Below, in pieces: positions 15,944-24,740 of a stretch of DNA of 24,740 nt. The stretch is taken from NCBI GenBank assembly GCA_964011275.1, contig CAXGOB010000073.1, positions 1-24,740 of the forward strand, written 5' to 3'. Within the stretch, counting starts at the first letter, position 1; each line of letters opens with the position of its first letter. The stretch is from UBA7328 sp002471345 (GTDB lineage: Bacteria; Bacteroidota; Bacteroidia; Chitinophagales; Saprospiraceae). The notes below the pieces were generated by a model. The model ran no database searches and was not told the origin of the DNA. It saw only the letters and a program-made list of their open reading frames with translations. The translations under genes and the position numbers were made by a program.

Positions 15944-18900
15944 ATGAACGGAATACAAACAGTTATGAAATTAAATTTTATACTTATTAATACTTTATTC
16001 TTATTCTTTCTTATCAATGTACTATCTGCGCAAGGCACTCAATTATTAAGAGAGCCAACAATTCATAATAATGAAGTGGTATTCGTATATGCCAATGATC
16101 TTTGGAAAGGTAACATTGAAAGTCAAATTACTTCTCGACTTACTACGAACAAAGGATATGAAACCAATCCACACTTTTCAAATGATGGAAAATGGATTGC
16201 TTTCTCAGCAGAGTACAATGGAAATTTTGATGTATTTATAATTCCTTCTGAAGGAGGTGAACCTACACAACTTACGTGGCATCCAGGCGGGGATTTTGTT
16301 CAAGGATGGACACCTGAAGGAGAAATTTTATTTAGATCTGGGCGCGAAAGCAAACCTACTCAAACCAGCAAGTTTTATACTATTTCTACCAATGGAGGGT
16401 ATCCAAAAACATTTGATATTCCTCGAGCAGCTTATGGTGAGATCAGTACAGATGGAAATCATGTTGCTTATGTTCCAATAACGTCTTGGGATCCAGAATG
16501 GAGAAATTATAGAGGAGGACAGGCAATGCCTATTTGGATTGTTAATATTAACTCAAAAGAATTAATAAGAACACCCCAAACAGATAAGGAAAGGCATCTA
16601 AGTCCTATTTGGCATAATGATGTGGTTTTTTATTTATCAGAAAGGGATTATGCGAGTAATATATGGTCTTACAATCCCAAAACTGGAGTAGAGAAACAAC
16701 ATACTTTTCATCAAAAATATGATGTAAAAAGTATGGATGGCGATGGCACCTTAATCATTTATGAACAGGGAGGTTATCTTCACATATTGAATCCTGAAGA
16801 CGATATAAGTACCGCCCTCTCTATCGAAGTAAAAGGAGATATGAACTATGCTAGGGAGCGATGGGAAAACATTGGCAATAGAAATGTGTCAAATCCTTAC
16901 ATCTCCCCTAATGGAAAAAGGGTTCTCTTTGAATCTCGAGGTGAAATATTTAGTGTGCCAAAAGATAAAGGTACTTGGAGAAACCTTAGCAATAACCCGT
17001 TATCAGCCGAGCGGTCTCCCGCTTGGTCACCTAAAGGAGATAAAATCTCATGGTTCTCTGATGAAAGTGGAGAATATGAGCTAATAATATCAGATCAAAG
17101 TGGAAAGAAGATTAAGATCATTTCTATTGCAGATCCATCTTTTTATTTTCAACCACAATGGTCTCCTGATGGAAAATTTTTAGCTTTTAGTGATACTCAT
17201 TACAATATCAAGGTTGTAAATGTGAATACTGGATTACTGACGAATGTAGATACTGACGGTTATGCACATCCAAATCGTACAATGAATCCTGTTTGGTCTC
17301 CTGATAGCAAATGGATTGCATATCCCAAACAACTTAACAGTCACTTTAAGGCAATTTTTGCTTTTAACATTTTAACAAAAGAAAATGTTCAAATGACTGA
17401 TGGAATGGCCGATGCAATTTCTCCGGTTTGGGATGAAGGAGGAGAGTATTTATATTTCTTAGCAAGTACAGATTATGGATTAAATAGTGGGTGGTTAGAC
17501 ATGAGCTCTTTCGACCCTGATGTGACCAGAAGCTTATATGCAGTAATTCTATCTAATCATGGAAAGGCTCCAAACTTGCCAGAATCCGACGAAGAGAAAA
17601 AGGAGGAAAAGGAAGTCAAAGATAAGGATCAAGATGATGCAGAAGCTCAAGTGGTAATCAGCCCTCAGGGTATTGAAGACCGAATCGTAGCTCTAAAATT
17701 TGATGAAGGTGCATGTATTGGATTAGTGAAAGGTCCTAAAAACAATGTATTTGTAATAAAAAGTAGTGATGATGGAAGTACTCTTATAAAATATGATGTC
17801 AAAAAAGAAGAATCAGAAAATTACATCTCTGGAATCTCTCAAGCACTTTCCAATCACAATGGTGATAAAATACTAGTGAGAAAAGGAAGTCAATGGGTAC
17901 TTTCTTCTACTGGTGGAAAACCGGACCTAGAAAAGGACGGCTTGAAAATCAACATTAAACTTAAAGTAGATCCAAAGAAAGAATATCATCAAATATTCAA
18001 AGAAGGATGGAGATACATGAGAGACTTTCTCTATGTAGATAATGTTCATGGTGCCCCTTGGAATAAGGTCTATGAATGGTATGCTCCTTGGATAGATCAC
18101 GTGAGAAATAGAGCTGATCTAAACTATGTTGTTGATATCATGAGTGGAGAGGTAGCTATAGGCCATTCATATGTAAGAGGAGGTGATAATGAAAATGTAG
18201 AAAGTGTTAGGATCGGATTGTTAGGGTGTGATTTTGAAATTAGTGAAAGCAAGTATCGAATCACTAAAATCTATACTGGAGAAAGTTGGAATCCCTCTAT
18301 GCGTTCTCCACTCCATCTACAAGGAATTGGAATTTCAGAAGGAGATTATGTATTATCCATCGAAAACCAGCCACTTACCTCAAACGACAATATTTACAGA
18401 CTATTAGAACAGACTGCTGATCGAGAAATTTCTATAGAAGTGGCCAAAAATGCAAATGGCGACGAGTCTAAAAACATATTGATAAAACCCATTTTCAATG
18501 AAAGAAGGTTGAGAAATACCGCATGGGTAGAGTCTAATCGGAGAAAAGTAGATGAATTGTCAGGTGGAAAATTGGCTTATGTCTATGTTCCAAATACTGG
18601 AGGAGGTGGATTTACCAATTTTAATAGATACTATTTTGCCCAGCAAGACAAAAAAGGAGTCATTATCGATGAAAGAAATAATGGAGGTGGCAGTGCAGCT
18701 GATTACATGATTGATATTATGTCTCGTGAACTCTTTGGTTATTTTAATAGTAAGGCAGGAGATAACCGTCCATGGACCACTCCAATATCTGGAATTTGGG
18801 GACCTAAAGTTATGCTCATCAATGAACGAGCAGGATCTGGTGGAGACCTCCTACCTTATATGTTTCATGCTAAAGAGTTAGGCCCTATGATTGGTACACG

Positions 18901-19198
18901 AACATGGGGAGGGTTAGTAGGTACTTGGGACACTCCAGCCTTCATAGATGGTGGTCGAATGGTAGCACCAAGAGGTGGCTTCTTTGATGTAGAAGGTGAA
19001 TGGGCTGTAGAAGGTGAAGGAATAAGTCCTGATATAGAAGTGATTCAACACCCTAAAATGGTCTTAGACGGGCACGACCCCCAATTAGAAAAAGGAATAG
19101 AAGAGGCGATGAGGCTTTTAAATGAAAATGAGTTTCAAATGAAAAAAGAACCAGCTGCACCGATCAGGTGGAAAAGACCTGAAGGCTTCAAAGAGTAG
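15944..19198 (+). CDS. Secreted tricorn-type protease (S41 family, PD40 propeller and PDZ)
   Basis: 1084 residues, close to archaeal tricorn protease, with the same order of domains. After a signal peptide (hydrophobic segment ending LSAQ near residue 30) come PD40/WD-like propeller repeats (about 40-540, with NPHFSNDGKWIAFSAE, SPAWSPKGDKISWFSD and SPDSKWIAYP units), and an acidic Lys/Glu/Asp linker (543-569). A C1-type segment, a PDZ domain (about 790-840) and the S41 core follow. The likely catalytic residues are His741 (GHSYV), Ser965 (AGSGGD) and Glu1023 (VEGEGISPDI). Tricorn cuts oligopeptides into di- and tripeptides; here the enzyme would act in the periplasm or outside. The ATG at 15965 is a plausible alternative start that gives a shorter signal peptide. 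The divergent neighbour is a peptide-binding lipoprotein. Confidence 0.92.
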   Translation: MNGIQTVMKLNFILINTLFLFFLINVLSAQGTQLLREPTIHNNEVVFVYANDLWKGNIESQITSRLTTNKGYETNPHFSNDGKWIAFSAEYNGNFDVFIIPSEGGEPTQLTWHPGGDFVQGWTPEGEILFRSGRESKPTQTSKFYTISTNGGYPKTFDIPRAAYGEISTDGNHVAYVPITSWDPEWRNYRGGQAMPIWIVNINSKELIRTPQTDKERHLSPIWHNDVVFYLSERDYASNIWSYNPKTGVEKQHTFHQKYDVKSMDGDGTLIIYEQGGYLHILNPEDDISTALSIEVKGDMNYARERWENIGNRNVSNPYISPNGKRVLFESRGEIFSVPKDKGTWRNLSNNPLSAERSPAWSPKGDKISWFSDESGEYELIISDQSGKKIKIISIADPSFYFQPQWSPDGKFLAFSDTHYNIKVVNVNTGLLTNVDTDGYAHPNRTMNPVWSPDSKWIAYPKQLNSHFKAIFAFNILTKENVQMTDGMADAISPVWDEGGEYLYFLASTDYGLNSGWLDMSSFDPDVTRSLYAVILSNHGKAPNLPESDEEKKEEKEVKDKDQDDAEAQVVISPQGIEDRIVALKFDEGACIGLVKGPKNNVFVIKSSDDGSTLIKYDVKKEESENYISGISQALSNHNGDKILVRKGSQWVLSSTGGKPDLEKDGLKINIKLKVDPKKEYHQIFKEGWRYMRDFLYVDNVHGAPWNKVYEWYAPWIDHVRNRADLNYVVDIMSGEVAIGHSYVRGGDNENVESVRIGLLGCDFEISESKYRITKIYTGESWNPSMRSPLHLQGIGISEGDYVLSIENQPLTSNDNIYRLLEQTADREISIEVAKNANGDESKNILIKPIFNERRLRNTAWVESNRRKVDELSGGKLAYVYVPNTGGGGFTNFNRYYFAQQDKKGVIIDERNNGGGSAADYMIDIMSRELFGYFNSKAGDNRPWTTPISGIWGPKVMLINERAGSGGDLLPYMFHAKELGPMIGTRTWGGLVGTWDTPAFIDGGRMVAPRGGFFDVEGEWAVEGEGISPDIEVIQHPKMVLDGHDPQLEKGIEEAMRLLNENEFQMKKEPAAPIRWKRPEGFKE

Positions 19199-19210
19199 TC
19201 CAATTTTAGT

Positions 19211-19249
19211 TATAAAAAAGGCACTTGAGTTTTCAATACAAGTGCCTTT
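19211..19249. terminator. Bidirectional terminator between the protease and propeller genes
   Basis: AAAGGCACTTG (19217-19227) and CAAGTGCCTTT (19239-19249) form a perfect 11-bp stem with an 11-base loop. On the minus strand the stem is followed by a T run (CCTTTTTTATA), on the plus strand by CCTTTCTC. It serves the two convergent genes, more strongly the minus-strand one. Confidence 0.88.
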
Positions 19250-19268
19250 CTCGTATTCTTTATATAAA

Positions 19269-22200
19269 TCAAATGGCTCCTATTCCAGCATCCCAAAGGG
19301 TCTTATTGAGAGCGGGAAGATCAGTTTTCATTATTTCTTCATAGCGCTTCTTCAACCCAGACCATTGTTCTTCTAGTTCTGCTCTTCTATCTTTTGATGG
19401 CTGATTCACTTTTGGTATATCACTTTGTGTTTGATTTACCATGAATAGCCACTCAGCAGTAAATTTATTTGGAAAATTCTCGACATCATCATATGCCTTG
19501 GACATACGCTGCACCATTTCTTCATCCCATGTTTTCATTTTCATTTTAAGGCTTTTGAGCGATTCGCTCACTGCCTCAAGCTCTTCATTTTTATCTATTT
19601 TCTTAGATATCGAGGCCATCCTATCCATAGCTTTTTTATTCTTTTTAATCGATTTATGCATATGCCTTAGTTCTTCTTCAGCACTAGTCATGAATTCATC
19701 ATACTCATGGTAATCTTCTGAAGTAGTGCTGTATTTTGGATTGGATAGAATATCAAAAGTCGTAGACTCTTTTACTTCTCCATGGGACAATGTCAATGTA
19801 TAAGTCCCTGGAATAGATTTATGTCCACTGAATCCAGCCTCAATATATACTCCTTTGACCCCTGTCATAGTAGGGTGTCTCAAATTCCAAACAAAACGAT
19901 TTAATCCTTTTTTCTTTGAAATTGTAGGAGCCACTGAATGCCCTCCATCCCATTTTTTAAAAGTTGAATCTTTTACGGTTGTAAATTTGTTGACAACTCG
20001 ACCTGATTTATCTTTTATCTCTAAAGTGACCACATCGGATTTTTTTAATTTTGGCAATTCATAGTAGATTACCGCTCCATTTGCAGGATTGACTCCAACA
20101 AAAGAATTTGTTCCTTTAAAACTTGGTGAATTACCATTGAGTGGACTTCCATGATTTTCTAAAATAGTAGCTGCCGGTTGATATAATTTCGTGCCCTGAG
20201 AACCGGTCTTGTATTGTCTTATCAACTCCATATCATCCAATATCCAAAAAGATCGTCCCGATGTACCAACAATCATATCATCATGCTTCAGCTTAATGTC
20301 TGTTATGGCCGTAATAGGTAAGTTTAACTGAAAAGGTACCCAAGTAGCGCCATCATTCCATGAAATGAAAATGCCAGTTTCAGTACCGGCTACTAGTAAT
20401 CCTTTCACTTTTTCATCTTCCCTTACTACTCTTGTAAAAGAACCATGAGGAATGCCTTTACTTATGTTTGTCCAAGTCTTTCCGTAATCTTTTGTACGGT
20501 AGAGGCCAGGAGTATGATCATTGAATTTATATCTGGTTGTGGCAATATAAGCTGTAGCCGGATCATGAGGGGAAACTTCTATGGCATTAATCAGGCATTC
20601 TTTTAACCCATTAGGTGTCACATTAGTCCAAGTGACTCCATTATCCTTTGTGACTTGCACATATCCATCATCACTTCCTGTCCATATCACTCCAGATTCA
20701 TGAGGAGACTCGATCACATAAGCTAATGTGCCATAGTTTTCTGCACCAACAGCTTCATTAGTATATGGTGCTCCTCCCTTACCTTGTTTTGCATCTATAT
20801 TTCTTGTCAAATCAGGAGACGCTTCTTTCCAAGTGACTCCATTATCTTTAGTTCTTAAAAGCATTTGAGCTCCGTGATAAAATGTGTTTGATTCATGTTG
20901 AGATTTGATAATTGGAGCATTCCAATTGTAGAGATATTTCATATCTCGTGCATCTCTTCCAAGATACTGAATAGGAGCAGGCATGACTTTGGTATTTGCT
21001 CTGGCATCAACATTTAAAAGGTTAATCGTTCCCAAATAGCTGCCTCCCATTACTTGGGAAGGATTATCTGGATCAAAAGCTAAAAATGCGCTTTCACCTC
21101 CTGCAGAATTTTGCACACTAGCACTTGAAATCCCCCTTGAACCCAACTCCTTACTCGCTACCCTTAAAGAAGGGTAATCCTGTTGTCCGCCATAAATATT
21201 ATAAGGATAAAGGTTATCCACGCTGACTCTATAAAACTGAGAAGTCGGCATATTGTCTTGTCTTGACCATGTCCTCCCTTGATTAAAACTAATACCTGCA
21301 CCTCCGTCATTTGAAATACAAAGGTTTTTAGAATTTTCAGGGTTAATCCATAGGTCATGGAAGTCACCGTGAGTACCAGTTATTCTAGTCCATGATTTTC
21401 CTCCATCAATTGATTTCAGAGCTGGAGCACTGAGGACATATACAGTGTTTTCATCAGTAGGGTCTGGAAACACTTCGATATAATACCAAGCTCTTTGAGT
21501 CAATCTATTATCATCACTTACTCTTTTCCAGCTCTTTCCTGCATTCATAGATACGAATAAACCACCTAAGTCCTTTTGACTATCACTTTCTATAATGGCG
21601 TACACTTTATTCGAATTAGATCGACATACAGCTATGCCCATTTTTCCCATTTCTTTGGGTAAACCTGAAGTCATTTTAGTCCATGTCTCGCCTCCATCTG
21701 TAGATTTGTGAAGTCCACCTCCAGGTCCTCCACTTATTACCTGCCAAGGCACTCTTTGGTGATCCCACATTGCAGCATACAATACATGGGGATTGTTCAT
21801 GTCCATCGAAAGATCAGAACAACCTGTTCTATCATTTACAAAGAGCGTCTTCTTCCAAGTTTTACCTCCATCTGCTGTTTTGTATATCCCTCTATCTTGA
21901 GTTCTTCCATATAGAGCACCTTGTGCAGCTACAAATACAATATCAGGATTAGTGGGATGAATTATTATTCTGGATATATGCTGTGTTTTATCGAGACCTA
22001 CTTTAGTCCAAGTTTTACCAGCATCAATAGATTTATACACACCATCTCCATGATGTGTCATCACTCCTCTGGGTGCGTGTTCTCCCATACCACAATAGAC
22101 AATATTTGGATTGCTCTCCGACACAGTAACAGCTCCGACGGAACCTGTTTTAAAGTATCCATCTGAAATGTTATTCCAATGTTGGCCAGCATCTTCTGTT

Positions 22201-22421
22201 TTCCAAAGTCCTCCTCCAGTAGTCCCCATATAGTAAGTCAAAGGATCACTTATTACTCCTGAAGATGAATTCGATCTTCCGCCTCTGAATGGACCTATGT
22301 TCCGATACTTTACAGGTTTAAAATATTCCTCTACAATTGATTCTTTGGATGAAGAGGTCTTGCTTTGGGCAAATAAGAATGTCCCAAAAAGTAGAAATGA
22401 AACTAAAATTGAAATTCTCAT
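19269..22421 (-). CDS. Secreted Asp-box beta-propeller protein (sortilin/VPS10-like)
   Basis: 1050 residues with a signal peptide (cleavage near Ala18-Gln19). I count eleven Asp-box type units, S/T-x-D-x-G-x-T-W: KTEDAGQHW, KSIDAGKTW, KTADGGKTW, KSTDGGETW, VSMNAGKSW, KSIDGGKSW, ISFNQGRTW, RTKDNGVTW, VTKDNGVTW, RTKDYGKTW and ISWNDGATW. They cover about residues 70-690 and indicate one ten-bladed or two smaller beta-propellers, as in sortilin N-terminal and BNR-like proteins. A beta-rich part follows (740-910), then a helical Lys/Glu-rich segment (930-1010) with coiled-coil character. Such proteins are often labelled glycosyl hydrolase, but no sialidase catalytic set is visible here, so no enzymatic role is claimed. 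It ends at the bidirectional terminator and is divergent from ilvA. Confidence 0.87.
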   Translation of the reverse strand: MRISILVSFLLFGTFLFAQSKTSSSKESIVEEYFKPVKYRNIGPFRGGRSNSSSGVISDPLTYYMGTTGGGLWKTEDAGQHWNNISDGYFKTGSVGAVTVSESNPNIVYCGMGEHAPRGVMTHHGDGVYKSIDAGKTWTKVGLDKTQHISRIIIHPTNPDIVFVAAQGALYGRTQDRGIYKTADGGKTWKKTLFVNDRTGCSDLSMDMNNPHVLYAAMWDHQRVPWQVISGGPGGGLHKSTDGGETWTKMTSGLPKEMGKMGIAVCRSNSNKVYAIIESDSQKDLGGLFVSMNAGKSWKRVSDDNRLTQRAWYYIEVFPDPTDENTVYVLSAPALKSIDGGKSWTRITGTHGDFHDLWINPENSKNLCISNDGGAGISFNQGRTWSRQDNMPTSQFYRVSVDNLYPYNIYGGQQDYPSLRVASKELGSRGISSASVQNSAGGESAFLAFDPDNPSQVMGGSYLGTINLLNVDARANTKVMPAPIQYLGRDARDMKYLYNWNAPIIKSQHESNTFYHGAQMLLRTKDNGVTWKEASPDLTRNIDAKQGKGGAPYTNEAVGAENYGTLAYVIESPHESGVIWTGSDDGYVQVTKDNGVTWTNVTPNGLKECLINAIEVSPHDPATAYIATTRYKFNDHTPGLYRTKDYGKTWTNISKGIPHGSFTRVVREDEKVKGLLVAGTETGIFISWNDGATWVPFQLNLPITAITDIKLKHDDMIVGTSGRSFWILDDMELIRQYKTGSQGTKLYQPAATILENHGSPLNGNSPSFKGTNSFVGVNPANGAVIYYELPKLKKSDVVTLEIKDKSGRVVNKFTTVKDSTFKKWDGGHSVAPTISKKKGLNRFVWNLRHPTMTGVKGVYIEAGFSGHKSIPGTYTLTLSHGEVKESTTFDILSNPKYSTTSEDYHEYDEFMTSAEEELRHMHKSIKKNKKAMDRMASISKKIDKNEELEAVSESLKSLKMKMKTWDEEMVQRMSKAYDDVENFPNKFTAEWLFMVNQTQSDIPKVNQPSKDRRAELEEQWSGLKKRYEEIMKTDLPALNKTLWDAGIGAI

Positions 22422-22526
22422 ATTCTTGAATAATTATTATGCGACAACAAAGTATTAAAAATTGATTTAGTTATAACATTTTATACTTTCACTGCTTGAA
22501 TTATTTCAGATGATAACATCTTCTTT

Positions 22527-23765
22527 ATGGTATCTGTAGAAACAATAGATCAGGCTTATCAACGTATCTCTGAAGTTGTACTGAAAACTCCATTACAACT
22601 GAATCATAGCTTGTCTCAACAGTATGATTGTAAAGTTTTTCTCAAAAGGGAAGACATGCAATTTGTAAGATCTTTTAAGATCAGAGGAGCTTACAATATG
22701 ATTAAGAAATTGTCATCGGAACAAGTGAAAAATGGAGTAGTCTGTGCAAGTGCAGGCAATCATGCTCAGGGAGTGGCATTTTCATGTTCAAAATTGAAAA
22801 TTAAAGGCACTATTTATATGCCTACTCCTACCCCTAATCAAAAAATTAGAAAAGTTAAACAATTTGGAGGTGACTGGGTAGATATCATTCTGACCGGAGA
22901 TACTTATGACGATGCATATGAAAGTGCAACAAAAGCTTCAAAAGCTGAAGAATTAACCTTCGTACATCCATTTAATGATCTTGACGTAATTGCAGGGCAA
23001 GGTACCATAGCTAAAGAGATACTAGAGCAAATTGAAGATCCTATTGATATTCTACTAGTTGCTGTCGGTGGAGGTGGATTGATATCAGGTGTAGGAAGTT
23101 ATTTTAAACAAAAATGTCCAAACACCAAGATTATCGCCGTTGAAGCAAAAGGGTCAGCTGGTCTCAATGCTTCTTTGAAATCTGGTCATCTTACTCGACT
23201 CGAAAAGATAGACAACTTTGCCGACGGTATTGCCGTCAAAGAAATCGGTGATATTACATATAAAATTATCAAGGAGATTATTGATGATAATGTAATAGTA
23301 CCAGAAGGAGCAATCTGTTCATCCATACTTAATTTATATAACGAAGATGCGATAGTTGCAGAACCTGCAGGTGCCGTGTCCATTGCTGCATTGGAACAAT
23401 TAAGGAAGGAAATAAAAGGAAAGAAAGTTGGAATAATTCTATGTGGTGGAAACAATGACGTTAATAGAACTCAAGAAATAACAGAGAGGGCTCTTCTTCA
23501 TGAGGATAAAAAGCATTATTTCATTGTCAAATTTCCGCAAAGATCAGGTGCTCTTAAAGATTTCCTTAATATACTAGGCCCAAATGATGACATTACTAGA
23601 TTTGAATATACTAAGAAGAATAATAAAGAAAGCGGACCTGCATTAGTAGGAATTGTAGTAGAGGACAAATCTGATTTTGAAACTTTAATAGAACGAATGA
23701 AAGAAGAAGGGATAAATTTTGAACATATCAACGACAATCCTATGTTGTTTTCAATGTTGGTCTGA
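22527..23765 (+). CDS. ilvA: Threonine ammonia-lyase (threonine deaminase)
   Basis: PLP enzyme that deaminates threonine to 2-oxobutanoate, the entry step of isoleucine synthesis. The 412 residues suit the shorter biosynthetic form. Marks are the PLP lysine Lys51 in SFKIRGAYN, SAGNHAQG (75-82) and the phosphate-binding GGGGL (181-185). A single ACT-like regulatory domain occupies about 330-412 (HYFIVKFPQRSGALKDFLN), where isoleucine feedback acts in this family. No other branched-chain gene is adjacent. The biodegradative TdcB form lacks the C-terminal domain, so IlvA is preferred. The ATG at 22527 gives the normal family N-terminus. No convincing terminator follows, only weak palindromes such as TGATTATAATCA starting at the stop codon. 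Confidence 0.94.
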   Translation: MVSVETIDQAYQRISEVVLKTPLQLNHSLSQQYDCKVFLKREDMQFVRSFKIRGAYNMIKKLSSEQVKNGVVCASAGNHAQGVAFSCSKLKIKGTIYMPTPTPNQKIRKVKQFGGDWVDIILTGDTYDDAYESATKASKAEELTFVHPFNDLDVIAGQGTIAKEILEQIEDPIDILLVAVGGGGLISGVGSYFKQKCPNTKIIAVEAKGSAGLNASLKSGHLTRLEKIDNFADGIAVKEIGDITYKIIKEIIDDNVIVPEGAICSSILNLYNEDAIVAEPAGAVSIAALEQLRKEIKGKKVGIILCGGNNDVNRTQEITERALLHEDKKHYFIVKFPQRSGALKDFLNILGPNDDITRFEYTKKNNKESGPALVGIVVEDKSDFETLIERMKEEGINFEHINDNPMLFSMLV

Positions 23766-23830
23766 TTATAATCATATTGGCTATATGAATGTCTGAATTT
23801 AAAACAGAAGTAAAAAGTTATAAATACTGA

Positions 23831-23922
23831 TGTACAAAGAACAGATGTATTAGTGATACTGGAAAATTTCATCTCTGCAAAAAAGATGATTTGAATAAGT
23901 AACGTCAACTTCTCTTTGTACA
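23831..23922. repeat. Long-range inverted repeat in the ilvA-HYR gap
   Basis: TGTACAAAGA (23831-23840) and TCTTTGTACA (23913-23922) are perfect 10-base inverted repeats around 72 bases. The middle contains a smaller possible stem (TCATC with GATGA). No coding frame of note spans it and no target-site duplication is visible, so it is reported as a repeat only. Confidence 0.6.
23891..23918 (+). promoter_or_regulatory. Candidate promoter upstream of the HYR gene
   Basis: TTG (23891-23893) and TCTCTTTG (23911-23918) are separated by 17 bases. The second is one base from TAnnTTTG. If used, it would give a leader of roughly 250 bases including the repeats at 24024-24097. It overlaps the right arm of the inverted repeat. 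Confidence 0.25.
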
Positions 23923-24023
23923 CATGCTCCTTGCTAGGGTATACCCCATCCTATTCTCAGTATTCCTTGAGATTTTATTGGTATTAATAAATAACATATT
24001 AACATTTTTTTAATTTCATCGTA

Positions 24024-24097
24024 GGATTGGTTATCGTCGAAGTGGGGTTGCTACTTAAATCCCAATGAGAAGGCAACAATCTACCAATCCAAGGCAA
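24024..24097 (+). promoter_or_regulatory. Nested stems and direct repeat upstream of the HYR gene
   Basis: GGATTGGT (24024-24031) pairs with ACCAATCC (24083-24090), and inside it GTTGC (24047-24051) pairs with GCAAC (24073-24077). The right side also holds an imperfect direct repeat, CCAAT...AAGGCAA, at 24062-24076 and 24084-24097, with a 21-22-base period. It could be a structured 5' leader or a pair of protein-binding sites. I do not match it to a known riboswitch. Confidence 0.4.
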
Positions 24098-24181
24098 TCA
24101 CTGAATTTAGCGCTGATATTTTATCATATGACTTTGTAATGCTGTGAAAGCAATGAGTATCGCATAGTCTAAATCGTTTTT

Positions 24182-24740
24182 ATGAAAACACGACTACTAT
24201 TCACGTATGCCTTAATGTTATTCTCACTTTTTCTTACTCAAAATCAACTAACAGCACAACAAAATTGTGATTACGATTACACACTGCGGTGTCCTCCTAA
24301 GTTTCAAGGATGCTTAACGGAATCGACAAATAGTGCTAATACTGGATTCCCATCTATCATTCGATCAGGAATACTTTGCGACTCAGTACAATACTCCTAT
24401 ACTGATCAAATCACCCTTAACAATGACTGTAATAATCTTTTTGATAGATTATGGAGCGCTACCATCCCTGGGAGTAATACCACTAGAAAGTGTAGTCAAA
24501 AAATAGAACTTTTTGATAATACACCTCCTCAATTGATGTCTTGTCCACCTGATGTGACGCTTAGTCTTCCAGATTCTATCCATACCTGGATAAATCCTGA
24601 AGTATCTGATAATTGTGATTCTGTTGCTCTGACTAGTAATATTGCAAGTGGAACCTCTTTCCCTTTAGGAATCACCCAAGTGGTATTCACAGTAACAGAT
24701 GGATGTGGAAATACAAATAATTGTTCATTTACTATAACAA
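24182..24740 (+). CDS. Secreted cysteine-rich HYR-domain protein, N-terminal part (cut by right edge)
   Basis: The frame is open from the ATG at 24182 to the window end (186 codons). A signal peptide is clear: MKTR, a hydrophobic stretch (LLFTYALMLFSLFLT) and a probable cleavage after LTA-QQ (near residue 26). Residues 113-186 form a HYR repeat (hyaline repeat, an Ig-like adhesion module): DNTPPQLMSCPPDVTL, then NPEVSDNCDS, then FPLGITQVVFTVTDGCGNTN. The segment before it (LWSATIPGSN...CSQKIELFDNTPP) looks like the end of a divergent earlier unit. There are ten cysteines in the visible part. Such proteins in Bacteroidota are often long and carry a C-terminal T9SS sorting domain; that part lies outside, so T9SS export is inferred only. 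Confidence 0.88.
   Translation, partial: MKTRLLFTYALMLFSLFLTQNQLTAQQNCDYDYTLRCPPKFQGCLTESTNSANTGFPSIIRSGILCDSVQYSYTDQITLNNDCNNLFDRLWSATIPGSNTTRKCSQKIELFDNTPPQLMSCPPDVTLSLPDSIHTWINPEVSDNCDSVALTSNIASGTSFPLGITQVVFTVTDGCGNTNNCSFTIT

Noticed and set aside
23516..23923. 135-residue minus-strand ORF over the end of ilvA
   Set aside because: Most of it is antisense to the conserved IlvA C-terminal domain, it lacks any recognisable motif, and its N-terminal part lies in AT-rich non-coding DNA.
1..24740. CRISPR array, tRNA, rRNA, insertion sequence, phage or defence genes
   Set aside because: No regularly spaced repeats, no cloverleaf or rRNA stretches noticed, and no transposase, integrase, toxin or nuclease signature in any supported frame.

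Overview
The window looks like chromosomal, core-genome DNA from a low-GC member of the Bacteroidota. The evidence is a PorT protein of the type IX secretion system, AT-rich initiation regions without Shine-Dalgarno sequences, -7 promoter elements of the Bacteroidota type (TAnnTTTG), heavy use of AGA for arginine, and a secreted HYR-domain protein at the right edge. HYR proteins are common in Saprospirales-like and Cytophagales-like genomes, but the order cannot be fixed from this sequence. I see no rRNA, tRNA, CRISPR array, insertion sequence or prophage gene.

Left part (1-4845, all minus strand): the N-terminal part of a DEAD-box RNA helicase running off the left edge; a 500-base stretch with a possible decayed gene and a strong terminator; an exported TPR protein; then gyrA. 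gyrA is divergent from ubiE, with recognisable -7 elements for both genes in the 137-base gap.

Middle part (4983-13573): ubiE (menaquinone methylation) overlaps porT (T9SS), then ychF with its own promoter, convergent with pdhB. Next comes a tight plus-strand array: an unlisted 42-residue lipoprotein, mnmD (tRNA wobble uridine methylation), a glutamate/aspartate-type symporter, a small protein with a tudor-like start, a lipoprotein with a thioredoxin-like end (WCPNC), and a short-chain dehydrogenase. Gaps are 21 bases or less and one junction overlaps by 4 bases, so these are probably one transcription unit.

Right part (13570-24740): the dehydrogenase and lipB converge and share a CTAA tetranucleotide as both stop codons. 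A GTG-started peptide-binding lipoprotein abuts lipB. Divergent from it is a secreted tricorn-type S41 protease. A strong bidirectional terminator separates this from a 1050-residue secreted Asp-box beta-propeller (sortilin/VPS10-like), which is divergent from ilvA. A 416-base gap with inverted and direct repeats then precedes the HYR-domain gene cut by the right edge.

Most genes are ordinary housekeeping genes. The less ordinary items are the mini-lipoprotein before mnmD, the structured leader-like DNA before the HYR gene, the possible pseudogene next to the helicase, the hairpins between gyrA and the TPR gene, and a recurring promoter motif showing that several apparent TTG starts are really promoter bases. 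I found no convincing new multi-gene system.
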